From assembly GCA_002722175.1 (NCBI GenBank), contig PBKU01000033.1, positions 58,050-122,049 of the forward strand: 64,000 nt of DNA, written 5' to 3'. This document shows, in pieces, positions 20,739 to 29,538 of the stretch. The stretch comes from Magnetovibrio sp. GTDB lineage: Bacteria > Pseudomonadota > Alphaproteobacteria > Rhodospirillales > Casp-alpha2. The notes beneath the pieces are model-generated. The model saw only the letters and a list, made by a program, of their open reading frames with translations, did no database searches and was not told where the DNA came from. Both the position numbers and the translations under genes were made by a program. How positions within the stretch are numbered: the first letter of the stretch is position 1; every line of letters starts with the position of its first letter.

Positions 20739-20768
20739 GGCCCCGGCTTAACTGTCGGGGCCTGTTTT
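20739..20768 (+). terminator. Hairpin terminator or attenuator after the binding-protein gene
   Basis: A 7-base perfect stem (GGCCCCG at 20739-20745 and CGGGGCC at 20756-20762) with a 10-base loop is followed by TGTTTT. It lies between the binding-protein and permease genes and probably reduces read-through to the permeases. Confidence 0.7.
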
Positions 20769-20893
20769 AAAAAATTTTATTTCCTCCATTTTTTTTATTG
20801 ATTATTTTTTAGCACTAGCTATTTAGAATCGTAGTGCAGAAAAACAGAGATAGCTAAATTACCCAAAATTGCATAGAGCAGGAATATACGGAT

Positions 20894-21751
20894 ATGCTAG
20901 AGACAAAAGCACCAACAGGTTTTGCATTGACGTTTTATCGGTGGAAAAAAAATTTAAAAACGCCAACACCGTACTTAATGACATTCGGCATCGCCCTCTG
21001 GATAGGGACATACTATTTATTTTGTGAGGGATGGGAATTACCACGATTCAATAAAATTCCTGGCCCTTATGTGGTAATAACAGAATGGCTTAGTCGAAAA
21101 CCTGCGTGGGGAATTTCGCTTTTTACTGAAGATTACCACGGTCATATTGTTGCAAGTTGCCGGCGGATCGTCATTGCTTTTGGCATAGCTACCGGGATAG
21201 GAGTGCCTCTAGGATTATTTATGGGGTGGTCGAAAAAATTTAAGGATTATAGCTTCCCAATATTAGAAACATTACGTCCTATTCCCATTCTGGCATGGGT
21301 TCCTCTAGCAATTTTGATGTTTTCGGGCCTCGAAACACCTGTGATTTTTTTGGCAACTTTGGCGTCGTTGTTCGTGACAACCTTAAATACGCTTCTAGGT
21401 GTTGAGTCAATTGACGATAGCTATTTTCGGGCAGCTAAATGCCTGGGGGCAAAGTCAAGTGATATATTCTTCCATGTTGTAGTGCCGGGATCGCTCCCTT
21501 TTATTTTTACGGGCTTGCAGATTAGCGTGGGTGTAGCTTGGTTTTCTCTAGTTGCGGCGGAAATGGTCTCGGGCGAGTATGGCCTTGGGTATATGATAGT
21601 TGACGCATATATGAACATTACCTACGTTTCCATGGTGATCGGAATGTTAACTCTTGGTTTTGCAGGGTGGTTTACGTCGGCTTTAGTGCGGTGGGCCGGA
21701 AATAGAATGATGCAATGGCGGGTTCGTGCACTAGCTTTAGAGGGGAGATAA
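20894..21751 (+). CDS. NitT/TauT-type ABC transporter permease (first)
   Basis: Inner-membrane permease of 285 residues with about six membrane segments of the BPD type. The cytoplasmic EAA loop that docks the ATPase is visible at about residues 177-204 (AAKCLGAKSSDIFFHVVVPG). The VLRPIP-like stretch reads ETLRPIPILAWVPLAILMFSG, characteristic of this subfamily. It has a normal, short N-terminal region, unlike the second permease of the cluster. Starts after an AGGA ribosome site and is followed by the first ATPase gene after 3 bases. Confidence 0.9.
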   Translation: MLETKAPTGFALTFYRWKKNLKTPTPYLMTFGIALWIGTYYLFCEGWELPRFNKIPGPYVVITEWLSRKPAWGISLFTEDYHGHIVASCRRIVIAFGIATGIGVPLGLFMGWSKKFKDYSFPILETLRPIPILAWVPLAILMFSGLETPVIFLATLASLFVTTLNTLLGVESIDDSYFRAAKCLGAKSSDIFFHVVVPGSLPFIFTGLQISVGVAWFSLVAAEMVSGEYGLGYMIVDAYMNITYVSMVIGMLTLGFAGWFTSALVRWAGNRMMQWRVRALALEGR

Positions 21752-21754
21752 CGG

Positions 21755-22594
21755 TTGCCTAGTAGTCTTTTAGGAAAGGGTGCGATAAGTATCCGTAACG
21801 TTACTAAGATTTATGACCCTGAGGGGGTCAATGTGATGGCAGTTGACGATTGTTCGTTAGAAATTGCTGCTGGGGAGGTCTGTATGATTGTAGGACCATC
21901 CGGGTGCGGAAAAACTACACTTTTAAATGCTATTGCTGGGTTTCACTCTGTTACGACAGGAGAAATATATCTTGATGGGGAAATGTTATGTGGCCCGGAA
22001 AAGCCTCTCGCAGAGCAAGGTGCTGATCGCATTGTTGTTTTTCAACATGGAGCGCTATTCCCCTGGAAAACATTGGTTGAAAATGTTGCTTACGGGCCTA
22101 TCGTGCAGGGCATCCTGTCAAAAAAAGAAGCCCACGAGAAAGCGGAGGGCATGTTAACTGAAGCTGGAATTGGGGACATGTCGCAAAAATACCCTGGTGA
22201 AGTTTCGTCAGGGATGGCCAGGCGTGCTGAAATAGTTAGAGCGCTAATTAATGACCCTAAGGTACTATTGCTTGATGAGCCATATCGAGCAATGGATGCT
22301 TTGACCAAATCCATTATGCACGAGGCTCTTTTAGAAGTTTATGACCGGACAAAAGTGACAATTTTTTTTATTACACATGATTTGGAGGAAGCAATTTTTT
22401 TAGGGGACCGCGTAGTTGTAATGACAACTCGACCAGCTAAGACAAAAAAAATTCTGGATGTTAATATTCCCCGGCCGCGCGATTATCAGGTTCTCAGTTC
22501 AGAAGAGTTTCGTCTCTTAGTCAATGAAGCAAAGGATGCTGTTCACGAAGAGGCAGTTAAAGCTTTTGAGGCTGGTGAAAGAGAACTAGCTTAA
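21755..22594 (+). CDS. NitT/TauT-type ABC transporter ATPase (first, degenerate signature motif)
   Basis: Nucleotide-binding subunit, 279 residues. Walker A GPSGCGKTT at 47-55, Q-loop in VFQHGALFPW, Walker B LLLDEP and the switch histidine in FFITHDLEEA (about 208) are intact. The ABC signature, normally LSGGQ or LSGGM, reads VSSGM at 150-154, so this subunit offers a degenerate signature to its partner. The start is a TTG with GGGGAG upstream, almost joined to the permease stop. It most likely pairs with the second ATPase of the cluster. Confidence 0.9.
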   Translation: MPSSLLGKGAISIRNVTKIYDPEGVNVMAVDDCSLEIAAGEVCMIVGPSGCGKTTLLNAIAGFHSVTTGEIYLDGEMLCGPEKPLAEQGADRIVVFQHGALFPWKTLVENVAYGPIVQGILSKKEAHEKAEGMLTEAGIGDMSQKYPGEVSSGMARRAEIVRALINDPKVLLLDEPYRAMDALTKSIMHEALLEVYDRTKVTIFFITHDLEEAIFLGDRVVVMTTRPAKTKKILDVNIPRPRDYQVLSSEEFRLLVNEAKDAVHEEAVKAFEAGERELA

Positions 22595-22631
22595 GCTAAC
22601 AGAAATAGATTATATGGGTAGGAATAGTTTG

Positions 22632-23831
22632 ATGGCCAGTGGTACTAATCTTTCGATAAAAAAACGATCAAAATTTGAAAGGGCAATTAGCAGCTTAACG
22701 TTTTGGCGCGGTGTTGTAGCGCTTCTTGGCTTTCTTGTAGTCTGGGAGATCTGCTCGCGGATGGAGAGGTGGACAGCGGAGTACCAGGTTGTCGAACACC
22801 TGATTGCAGGTAATGAGACGGATATAAATAAAGTTGTTAACGAAGGAGATGTCCTTTACGCAACGATAGGTGAATACGGAACTGAGCTTAATGCAAATAG
22901 GGAAATGCTAAAGGCTTGGAATGAAAAAAATTCTCCAATGACGCTGAAGGATTTTACTAAATCTTTTGTTCAACAAATAAATAAGGAATTTAAAACCCAT
23001 TCCGCTAATGTTATGGAACGCGATAACAATCTCTTTCTGATAATAATCGGGAACAAGCCAGAAGCATTCAAAACAGAAATGACCTTGAATGACAAAGAGC
23101 TGGCCGGAGATATGAAAAGCGAAGCATTCAAAATTGCAGTGCCTTGGATTGGTAAAGTTCCTCCTCCAACTGAAGTTGTAGAAGCGTGGACAGAAATTAT
23201 TGGTCTTCCAGGCTATTGGGAAAGTTGGTATTTAAGTACCGGACGCGTCTTTGTTGGTTTTTTAGTGGCGCAACTAATTGGAATTCCATTTGGTCTTGCG
23301 TTAGCTGTGAATAGATACTTTAGGGATATTTTCTTTCCGCCATTTGAAGTTTTGCGCCCTATTCCTCCGTTAGCATGGGTTCCGGCTTCAATAGTTTTCT
23401 GGCCAACGACAGAAATGTCCATTGCTTTTGTTACGTTTTTAGGTGCGTTTTTTACCATTGTAATTAATGTGCTTGGAGGAGCACAGAGTATTGACGTCCG
23501 CTACCTCAGGGCAGCTCAGTCGATGGGGGCGACCCAATGGCACCTTTTTTCGAAAATAATTCTTCCAGGTACATTGCCATCAATTTTTACGGGTGCTGCA
23601 GTAGGTATGGGAATAACATGGGAAGTTGTGCTTGCAGGTGAAATGATTTCAGGTGGTGGTGGCCAGCAAGCAAGTGGTGGGCTAGGTTTCTTCATCTGGA
23701 GTTCCTATATGGGGGGAACAGTAGCTCAAGTAATAGTTGGTATGATTTCGATTGGGATTGCCGGTTATTTGTCAAGTTCATTGATCCGTTTTATTGGGGA
23801 TCGTTCAATGCCGTGGCGCCGTCTTTTCTAG
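22632..23831 (+). CDS. NitT/TauT-type ABC transporter permease (second, with large inserted domain)
   Basis: A 399-residue permease. After the first membrane segment (about 26-42) comes an insertion of roughly 130 residues (about 43-172), hydrophilic and rich in charged residues, before the family-typical VPPPTEVVEAW and the remaining membrane segments. The EAA loop (AAQSMGATQWHLFSKIILPG) is normal. Topology suggests that the insert faces the periplasm, where it might contact the binding protein. An ATG at 22614 is in frame, but the ATG at 22632 has an AGGA site at correct spacing. No similar insert is seen in the first permease. Confidence 0.87.
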   Translation: MASGTNLSIKKRSKFERAISSLTFWRGVVALLGFLVVWEICSRMERWTAEYQVVEHLIAGNETDINKVVNEGDVLYATIGEYGTELNANREMLKAWNEKNSPMTLKDFTKSFVQQINKEFKTHSANVMERDNNLFLIIIGNKPEAFKTEMTLNDKELAGDMKSEAFKIAVPWIGKVPPPTEVVEAWTEIIGLPGYWESWYLSTGRVFVGFLVAQLIGIPFGLALAVNRYFRDIFFPPFEVLRPIPPLAWVPASIVFWPTTEMSIAFVTFLGAFFTIVINVLGGAQSIDVRYLRAAQSMGATQWHLFSKIILPGTLPSIFTGAAVGMGITWEVVLAGEMISGGGGQQASGGLGFFIWSSYMGGTVAQVIVGMISIGIAGYLSSSLIRFIGDRSMPWRRLF

Positions 23832-23880
23832 AGTTTTAAAAGTGCTATAAAAATAAATATTTTCGAGGGTTTGAATTAGA

Positions 23881-24711
23881 ATGAGTGAAGCTACCTTAGA
23901 CATCAAAAACATATCGAAGGGGTTTGGTGAATTTTGGTCAAGAGAAGAAATAATTTTGGATTTTTCTCTTACTGTCCATGCCGGAGAGCTTCTTGTACTG
24001 GTGGGGCCTTCAGGTTGCGGAAAGTCAACCCTAGTTAACCTAGTTGCAGGGTTTGACCGGCCTGATACAGGAAAAATTTTATTGAACAATAAGGAAATTA
24101 CCTCACCAGGGCACGACCGCATGGTTGTTTTTCAAGAGACAGCTCTAATCCCTTGGCAAACCACTGTGCAGAATGTGATGTTTGGTCCTTTGCTCAGAGG
24201 CGAAAGTCGGGAAAAAATATTGGAAGAGGCAAATCGCCTCCTTGATAAAGTTGGCCTAGGTGAATTCAAGGAAAAATTTCCAATACAGTTGTCTGGCGGA
24301 ATGCAACGTCGTGCGGAACTTGCACGAGCAATGATCAACCACCCGGATCTAATGATCATGGATGAACCGTTTCGCGGATTAGACGCAATGTCTAGAGAGT
24401 TAATGCAGGAATTTTTTGTTAGGCTTTTTGAAGAAACCGGGCGGACAAACTTATTTGTGACGTCTGAAATTGATGAAGCAATTTTTCTTGCAGATCGGTT
24501 GGTAGTATTAAGTAATAGGCCAACCTCTGTGCGTAAAACAATAGAGATTAAACTACCGCGACCACGTGATTTTTTGATGCTAAGAGAGACAGAAGCCTAC
24601 GAATACAAGAAAGAAGCAATGGAACTTTTGCACGAAGAGGCAATCAAGAGCTTTAAAACAAGTGGTGATCGACGCGACTTTCTCACGGCTGTTTCAAAAA
24701 AGACAGGATAA
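23881..24711 (+). CDS. NitT/TauT-type ABC transporter ATPase (second, switch histidine replaced)
   Basis: Nucleotide-binding subunit, 276 residues. Walker A GPSGCGKST at 42-50, Q-loop VFQETALIPW, an intact LSGGM signature at 137-141 and Walker B IMDEP are present. The switch histidine position reads FVTSEIDEA, so serine 195 replaces it. With the first ATPase this gives one canonical and one degenerate composite ATP site. The C-terminal tail (LPRPRDF and LLHEEAIKSF) is similar to that of the first ATPase, suggesting that they arose by duplication. Confidence 0.9.
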   Translation: MSEATLDIKNISKGFGEFWSREEIILDFSLTVHAGELLVLVGPSGCGKSTLVNLVAGFDRPDTGKILLNNKEITSPGHDRMVVFQETALIPWQTTVQNVMFGPLLRGESREKILEEANRLLDKVGLGEFKEKFPIQLSGGMQRRAELARAMINHPDLMIMDEPFRGLDAMSRELMQEFFVRLFEETGRTNLFVTSEIDEAIFLADRLVVLSNRPTSVRKTIEIKLPRPRDFLMLRETEAYEYKKEAMELLHEEAIKSFKTSGDRRDFLTAVSKKTG

Positions 24712-24726
24712 TGCTAATATAGGGTA

Positions 24727-24984
24727 ATGTCTTTTTTTAGCCCTAACACCCTTGGTTTTGTAGCACGGCTGCTTGAAAGAGAGACAATTATAGGGTTAGC
24801 TGTATTCGGTGCTATCGTTGCGACAACTGGAAGTTTCCTTTTACACCACTACGAACGGGACAGCTTGGCTAAAAAGCGGTTGGCCCGCCTTGTCTTACGT
24901 ATAGGGTATGGGATAACGTGGCTTTCAGTATCATTGTTCATCATCGTTGGTTTTATTGGTTCACCAACTAATTTAAATAACTAA
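24727..24984 (+). CDS. Small two-helix membrane protein of unknown function
   Basis: An 85-residue protein with two predicted membrane segments (about 21-41 and 60-80) and a basic loop between them (ERDSLAKKRLARLVLR). I do not recognise a family. It follows the second ATPase of the importer after 15 bases and precedes the Gld-type ATPase by 31 bases, so it could belong to either transporter. The GGG before its ATG is a weak ribosome site. Confidence 0.6.
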   Translation: MSFFSPNTLGFVARLLERETIIGLAVFGAIVATTGSFLLHHYERDSLAKKRLARLVLRIGYGITWLSVSLFIIVGFIGSPTNLNN

Positions 24985-25015
24985 TGCAAGAAAAACCTGC
25001 GCAGTTCATTTATCC

Positions 25016-25738
25016 ATGATTAAAGCCATTAGCCTTCATAAAAAGTTTAGAAATCTTTTAGCAGTGAATAATATTTCGTTCACTATCGAGTTAGGCACTG
25101 TAGTTGGATTTTTAGGTCCGAATGGCGCAGGAAAATCAACAACAATGCGGATACTGGCGGGGTTTTATCAGGCAGATTCAGGAAAAGCTTCTATCTGTGG
25201 TTATGATGTGTTCAAGAACCGTTTTGATGCACAAGCTTTTCTTGGCTATTTGCCTGAAGCACCCGGTGGTTTTCAAGTACTGACTGTTCGAGAGTTTCTA
25301 GTTTATTGTGGTGAAAGCCGGGGAGTTTGGGGCCATCAGTTGGAGGTAGCTATCAACCGTGTTACAGAGTTGATTGATTTGGGTTTAGCCTTAGATAAAA
25401 AAATAGCTACCCTTTCTAAAGGATGGCGTCAGAGAGCCTGGTTAGCTCAAGCTATTCTGCATGACCCCCCTGCCCTAATTCTTGATGAACCAACCGATGG
25501 CCTTGATCCAAACCAGAAAGAGCATATCCGAACTCTGATTCGTTCAATTTGCCCCAAGAAAGCGATTATTTTGTCAACTCATATTCTTGAGGAAGCAGAA
25601 GAAATTTGTGATCGAGCAATAATAATTAACAAAGGAAAGATCGTAGCTGATGATACCCCTAGGAATTTAGGCGATGCAAACGGACGTATAGCTCAAAGTT
25701 TCCGTTCCTTGACTAATGAAGAAGCCGACAGGGATTAA
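25016..25738 (+). CDS. ABC transporter ATPase, GldA/CcmA type
   Basis: A 240-residue ATPase of the ABC-2 exporter type. Walker A GPNGAGKST, the signature region in TLSKGWRQRAWLAQAI, Walker B LILDEP and DGLDPNQ are visible; the signature is LSKGW rather than LSGGQ, which is common in the GldA and NosF/CcmA-like group. It directly precedes the permease-GldG fusion (6 bases between stop and start), so the two form one exporter. Substrate unknown. Confidence 0.9.
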   Translation: MIKAISLHKKFRNLLAVNNISFTIELGTVVGFLGPNGAGKSTTMRILAGFYQADSGKASICGYDVFKNRFDAQAFLGYLPEAPGGFQVLTVREFLVYCGESRGVWGHQLEVAINRVTELIDLGLALDKKIATLSKGWRQRAWLAQAILHDPPALILDEPTDGLDPNQKEHIRTLIRSICPKKAIILSTHILEEAEEICDRAIIINKGKIVADDTPRNLGDANGRIAQSFRSLTNEEADRD

Positions 25739-25744
25739 TCTCTT

Positions 25745-28363
25745 ATGGATGTTAATCCTCATTCTTCAATAGAACAGATATCAAAGTTAGATCGTTTTAT
25801 TGCGGGTATCAGGGCTACAGTCAGGCATGAACTTCGTTTGATGCTGTATACGGGCCTTAGTTATCTTTTTCAAATTGGATTTCTGACAGGTTTAGCAACA
25901 TGTATTTTTTTAATAGCCGACTTTTATTCAACTGATGAAGCGTCGGTAAGGCTCTTGGTCGTATTTTTACCCTGGGTGGGGATGATTTTGGTTCCTACAC
26001 TGGCAATGAGGTCTTGGGGGGATGAACATAGTGATCGCAGTGTTGAGCTTTCTATGACTTTGCCTGTAGCACCTGGAGCTGTGGTGTTAGGTAAATTCTT
26101 GTCAGGATATCTTGTATTATTAGTTACGCTCATATTTACACTACCAATGGTAGCAACGTTATTTTATTTAGGTAAGCCGGATGTTGGCATATTGCTATCG
26201 TCTTACCTGGGAGCTGCTCTTACTCTGGGATTCTTCTATGCATTATCAATTCTTGCAGCGGTTATAACGCGTGAGGCAATTGCTGCTTTTGTTTTAAGTT
26301 CCCTCACTTTGTTTATTCTTTTGTTGCTCGGTTGGGATATTTTTGGCCGTATTCTAAATGAGATATTCTCTGCTAGTTTTGTAAATCTGATAAGTTTTTT
26401 TAGCCCCTATACTTGGCTTATGCGTATGAGCCAAGGTGCTATTGAACTTGGAGCGTTGATTTATTTTTTAAGTGCTATAGCTGGAGCGTTATGGATATCG
26501 AGTAAAATTGTAGAAGCACGTTATATCGGTACGCTATCAGTCTTCTCTTTTTTGAAAGTCGGAAAAGAACCATTATTTCTTATCGTTTTGTTTACGATAT
26601 GCATACCTTTCTTATCGCGTATTCCGATCTTGTTAGATATGACAGAAGCGCGAGAATTCACTTTACACCAAAGCACCTTAAATGCAGTTAGCGGGTTACC
26701 TAAAGAGACTGAGTTAACACTTTTTTGGAGTGCAAGCGAACCTTCAACACCCACTCATATAAAATCACATGCGAGGAGAGTAATAAGCTTAATCGAAAAT
26801 ATAGTCGGGCAGAGTGGTAGTCGATTAATATTTAAACAGATAGACCCCAAACCAGATACGAACTACGAACTTGATGCATTAGCTTCAGGAATCCAAAAGA
26901 TACCAATGTCTTCAGGAGATAGCTTTTTTCTTGGTTTAACAGTTTCTATAGGCAGTCGAACTGGGAAAATAAGTTACTTTGACTATCGGCGTGCGAGATT
27001 AATGGAATATGATATTGCCAATGTGTTGAATGGTATTTCACGAAAAAACATACCAAAAATAGGTATCTTGAGCCCCCTAGTACCGTCGATTTCAGTTGTT
27101 AAGAACCGTGAAGGTTTGTCTTTTGTTTCACAACTTAAAGAATCCTATGATTTAGCAATTATTCCTCACTTTAGAAGTTCATTGCCAACAGATCTGGATG
27201 TGTTGCTAGTTATTAATGCAACAATTCTGCAAAAAGAAATGCTCTATTCTATTGATCAATTTTTGATGAATGGTGGTAGCTTAATTGTGATGATGGATCC
27301 CTATTTACGCTTCAAGAAAACAAGTAATAAAGTCAACCCAGAGCCTTCTAAAAAAATCAACGATATATCGGATCTTCTTGAACTTTATGGGCTAAGATAT
27401 TTAGGTCAGTCAGTTGTTGGTGATCTGGATACAGCATCAATGGTTGCCGATAAAGAAAACCAACGCATGAACTACCCGTTCTGGATGCGAATACGCGAAG
27501 GGGGGTTGTCTTCAGCACATGCAACAACGGCAAGCCTTAACGAAGTTTTTTTCGTTGAGGGGGGCGCTATTGAAATTCTTGATTTGGAACAAGGAGCACC
27601 TTTAGTTGTTACAACTAATGCGTCAGGAGTTCTCAGTCGTTATGATTTTTTAAATATGGCACCAAGCGAACTCAGTCTTAATTTTAAAGTTGATAATCGA
27701 CCAAGGACAATAGCTGCGGTTCTGCAAGGAAATTTTACAAGTGCTTACGGGACCCCGCCAAAATCTTTTAGTGCAGAAAATCATAAAGAAAAGACAAAAG
27801 CTTCATCAGTAGTTTTTGCAATTTCAGATGTTGATTGGCTCTTTGACCCTTTTTCGATTCAGAAAACAAATATCAATGGAAAGATTGTAGTGCGACCATT
27901 AAATGACAATTTAGCATTCCTATTAAATATGGTTGAATTTGCTAGTGGAGATCAATCGCTTATTGCTATTAGATCGCGTGCAAAATTGCACCGGCCATTT
28001 GATAAAGTTGCTTCGTTGATAAAGGAAGCCCAGAGCAAATTGCAGGAGGAAGAAACTTTTTTGGCACGAAGAGTATTTGAAATTGAAACTCAGATAAAGA
28101 AATTTATTGGTAATGCCGGCACAATCGAATTCGAGCATATGCCGCCAAAAATTCAAAATGGCATTATTAATTTTAGAAAAAATTTATTGAATGCCCGTTT
28201 GGAATTGAGAACGGTTCGGGCAAGAATTCGAGAAAATGTAGACAGACTTGGCTATTGGATTACATTTATCAATCTAATATCAGGACCTCTATTAATAGGT
28301 GTATCAGGGCTTCTAGTTTTTTACTTTAGACGGAAACGCTTCCATATTGCCTTTAAAAATTAG
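25745..28363 (+). CDS. ABC-2 permease fused to a GldG-like auxiliary domain
   Basis: An 872-residue protein. Residues about 30-265 form a six-helix ABC-2 permease related to GldF (MLYTGLSYLFQIG, SWGDEHSDRSVELSMTLPV, AAVITREAIAAF). A further membrane segment at about 272-295 leads into a large GldG/ABC-auxiliary extracytoplasmic region (about 300-830) with MEYDIANVLNGISRKNIPKIGILSP and LIVMMDPYLRF, and a final membrane segment near 840-862. In Bacteroidetes GldF and GldG are separate proteins. Similar GldA/F/G sets occur in many non-gliding bacteria with no agreed role. A coiled-coil stretch lies near 750-830. Confidence 0.85.
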   Translation: MDVNPHSSIEQISKLDRFIAGIRATVRHELRLMLYTGLSYLFQIGFLTGLATCIFLIADFYSTDEASVRLLVVFLPWVGMILVPTLAMRSWGDEHSDRSVELSMTLPVAPGAVVLGKFLSGYLVLLVTLIFTLPMVATLFYLGKPDVGILLSSYLGAALTLGFFYALSILAAVITREAIAAFVLSSLTLFILLLLGWDIFGRILNEIFSASFVNLISFFSPYTWLMRMSQGAIELGALIYFLSAIAGALWISSKIVEARYIGTLSVFSFLKVGKEPLFLIVLFTICIPFLSRIPILLDMTEAREFTLHQSTLNAVSGLPKETELTLFWSASEPSTPTHIKSHARRVISLIENIVGQSGSRLIFKQIDPKPDTNYELDALASGIQKIPMSSGDSFFLGLTVSIGSRTGKISYFDYRRARLMEYDIANVLNGISRKNIPKIGILSPLVPSISVVKNREGLSFVSQLKESYDLAIIPHFRSSLPTDLDVLLVINATILQKEMLYSIDQFLMNGGSLIVMMDPYLRFKKTSNKVNPEPSKKINDISDLLELYGLRYLGQSVVGDLDTASMVADKENQRMNYPFWMRIREGGLSSAHATTASLNEVFFVEGGAIEILDLEQGAPLVVTTNASGVLSRYDFLNMAPSELSLNFKVDNRPRTIAAVLQGNFTSAYGTPPKSFSAENHKEKTKASSVVFAISDVDWLFDPFSIQKTNINGKIVVRPLNDNLAFLLNMVEFASGDQSLIAIRSRAKLHRPFDKVASLIKEAQSKLQEEETFLARRVFEIETQIKKFIGNAGTIEFEHMPPKIQNGIINFRKNLLNARLELRTVRARIRENVDRLGYWITFINLISGPLLIGVSGLLVFYFRRKRFHIAFKN

Positions 28364-28397
28364 AAACTAAATTGCTTTAGGCTGTTGTATTTAAGCT

Positions 28398-29327
28398 TTA
28401 GCTAACCCTATGATCACCTAGCCAGTTTTCTAGTTCCCCTGATTTTTTAAATTCTTTGACAATAGAAATTAGTACGTTTGCCATTGGCATAATAGGTTCA
28501 GTTGGGGACCAAAGCAAGCCAACCTGTTGGTTTACAACTGGATCGACTAGATCTAATGCTTTTACTCCAGGAAATTTGCCCAGAGTTCGCATGAAGTGGT
28601 GCGGAATAATAGTTACCGAACCGGCATGCATGACATGGAAAATTAAATTAAATATCGAATCTGAGGCTATAACACGTGGTTTGGGTAATTTTTTTATCCG
28701 GCGGAATGCTTCATCAATAACTTGACGCTCATACATGCTTGGGTCTAGTAAACACAAGGGCAATTCTGCAGCTTCTTTCCAGGTAATTTGATTTTTTTCT
28801 GCATATTCTTTTGTATCTGGAACAAGGAGGCTGAGGCGTTCCAAATACAATGGTATTGAATTCAAGCTATCTAACTGTCCCTCTTGTATATAGCTTATTC
28901 CAACATCTAGATCAAAACTACTTAAGCCTAGCTTAGTTTCTTCAATACCTAGGAACTTTATTTCTATTTGCACTCCGGGATGCTTCTTGGTAATGGCTTG
29001 GGTAAATAGAGGTAGCAAGGGTGAACTATTAGGCATTGCCCCTAGTCTCATCCTTCCCTCAAAATTTTCGCGTAAGTTTGAGAGTTCAACTAACATAGCA
29101 TCCCGTTGGGCAATAACCCTTCTTGCCCATTCAATGACACGCAAGCCTTCTTTCGTAAAGCCAAGAAAACGACGTCCTCGCAAAACTATTGGAACCCCTA
29201 AGGACAATTCTAATTGTTTAATGGCACTTGACAAACTAGGCTGAGAAACATGGCAGCGGGTCGCTGCCCGTCCAAAATGCTCCTCTTCTGACAAGGCAAT
29301 TAAATATTGTAACTGGCGGAAAAACAC
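28398..29327 (-). CDS. LysR-family transcriptional regulator
   Basis: A 309-residue LysR regulator. The N-terminal winged helix-turn-helix is at about 1-60 (AATRCHVSQPSLSSAIKQLE), the rest is the periplasmic-binding-type effector domain. A GTG start gives the usual N-terminus (FFRQLQYLIALSEEEHFGRAA). It is divergent from the TauE/SafE exporter gene with two adjacent palindromes between them, so the exporter is its likely target; the effector is unknown. The sequence resembles the OxyR/CbbR-like size class and has no second domain. Confidence 0.92.
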   Translation of the reverse strand: MFFRQLQYLIALSEEEHFGRAATRCHVSQPSLSSAIKQLELSLGVPIVLRGRRFLGFTKEGLRVIEWARRVIAQRDAMLVELSNLRENFEGRMRLGAMPNSSPLLPLFTQAITKKHPGVQIEIKFLGIEETKLGLSSFDLDVGISYIQEGQLDSLNSIPLYLERLSLLVPDTKEYAEKNQITWKEAAELPLCLLDPSMYERQVIDEAFRRIKKLPKPRVIASDSIFNLIFHVMHAGSVTIIPHHFMRTLGKFPGVKALDLVDPVVNQQVGLLWSPTEPIMPMANVLISIVKEFKKSGELENWLGDHRVS

Positions 29328-29505
29328 AGGTTAAGCACTCCTTAATAAAAAATAGTCATTAATAAAAATTATTAAAACTAATAAAACTAAAAAAAAAGTT
29401 ATCACAAGAAACTTTAGTAATTGGCAGGATCTATGTCAAAGACGTTATATTAGTTTTCATGTATCAAATTAGAGTGATAGTTTAAGCTTCATTAAATTGC
29501 AGTTG

Positions 29506-29519
29506 TGAATAATTATTCA
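29506..29519. promoter_or_regulatory. Palindrome 1 of a tandem operator
   Basis: TGAATAATTATTCA is a perfect 14-base palindrome. It directly abuts a second, related palindrome in the gap between the LysR gene and the TauE/SafE gene, suggesting two regulator dimers bound side by side. Confidence 0.45.
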
Positions 29520-29538
29520 ATTGAGAATAATTCTCAAT
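29520..29538. promoter_or_regulatory. Palindrome 2 of a tandem operator (Fur/LysR-like)
   Basis: ATTGAGAATAATTCTCAAT is a perfect 9-1-9 inverted repeat. Its core TGAGAATAATTCTCA has the 7-1-7 form known for Fur-type sites, but it could equally be the recognition site of the divergent LysR regulator. Confidence 0.5.
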
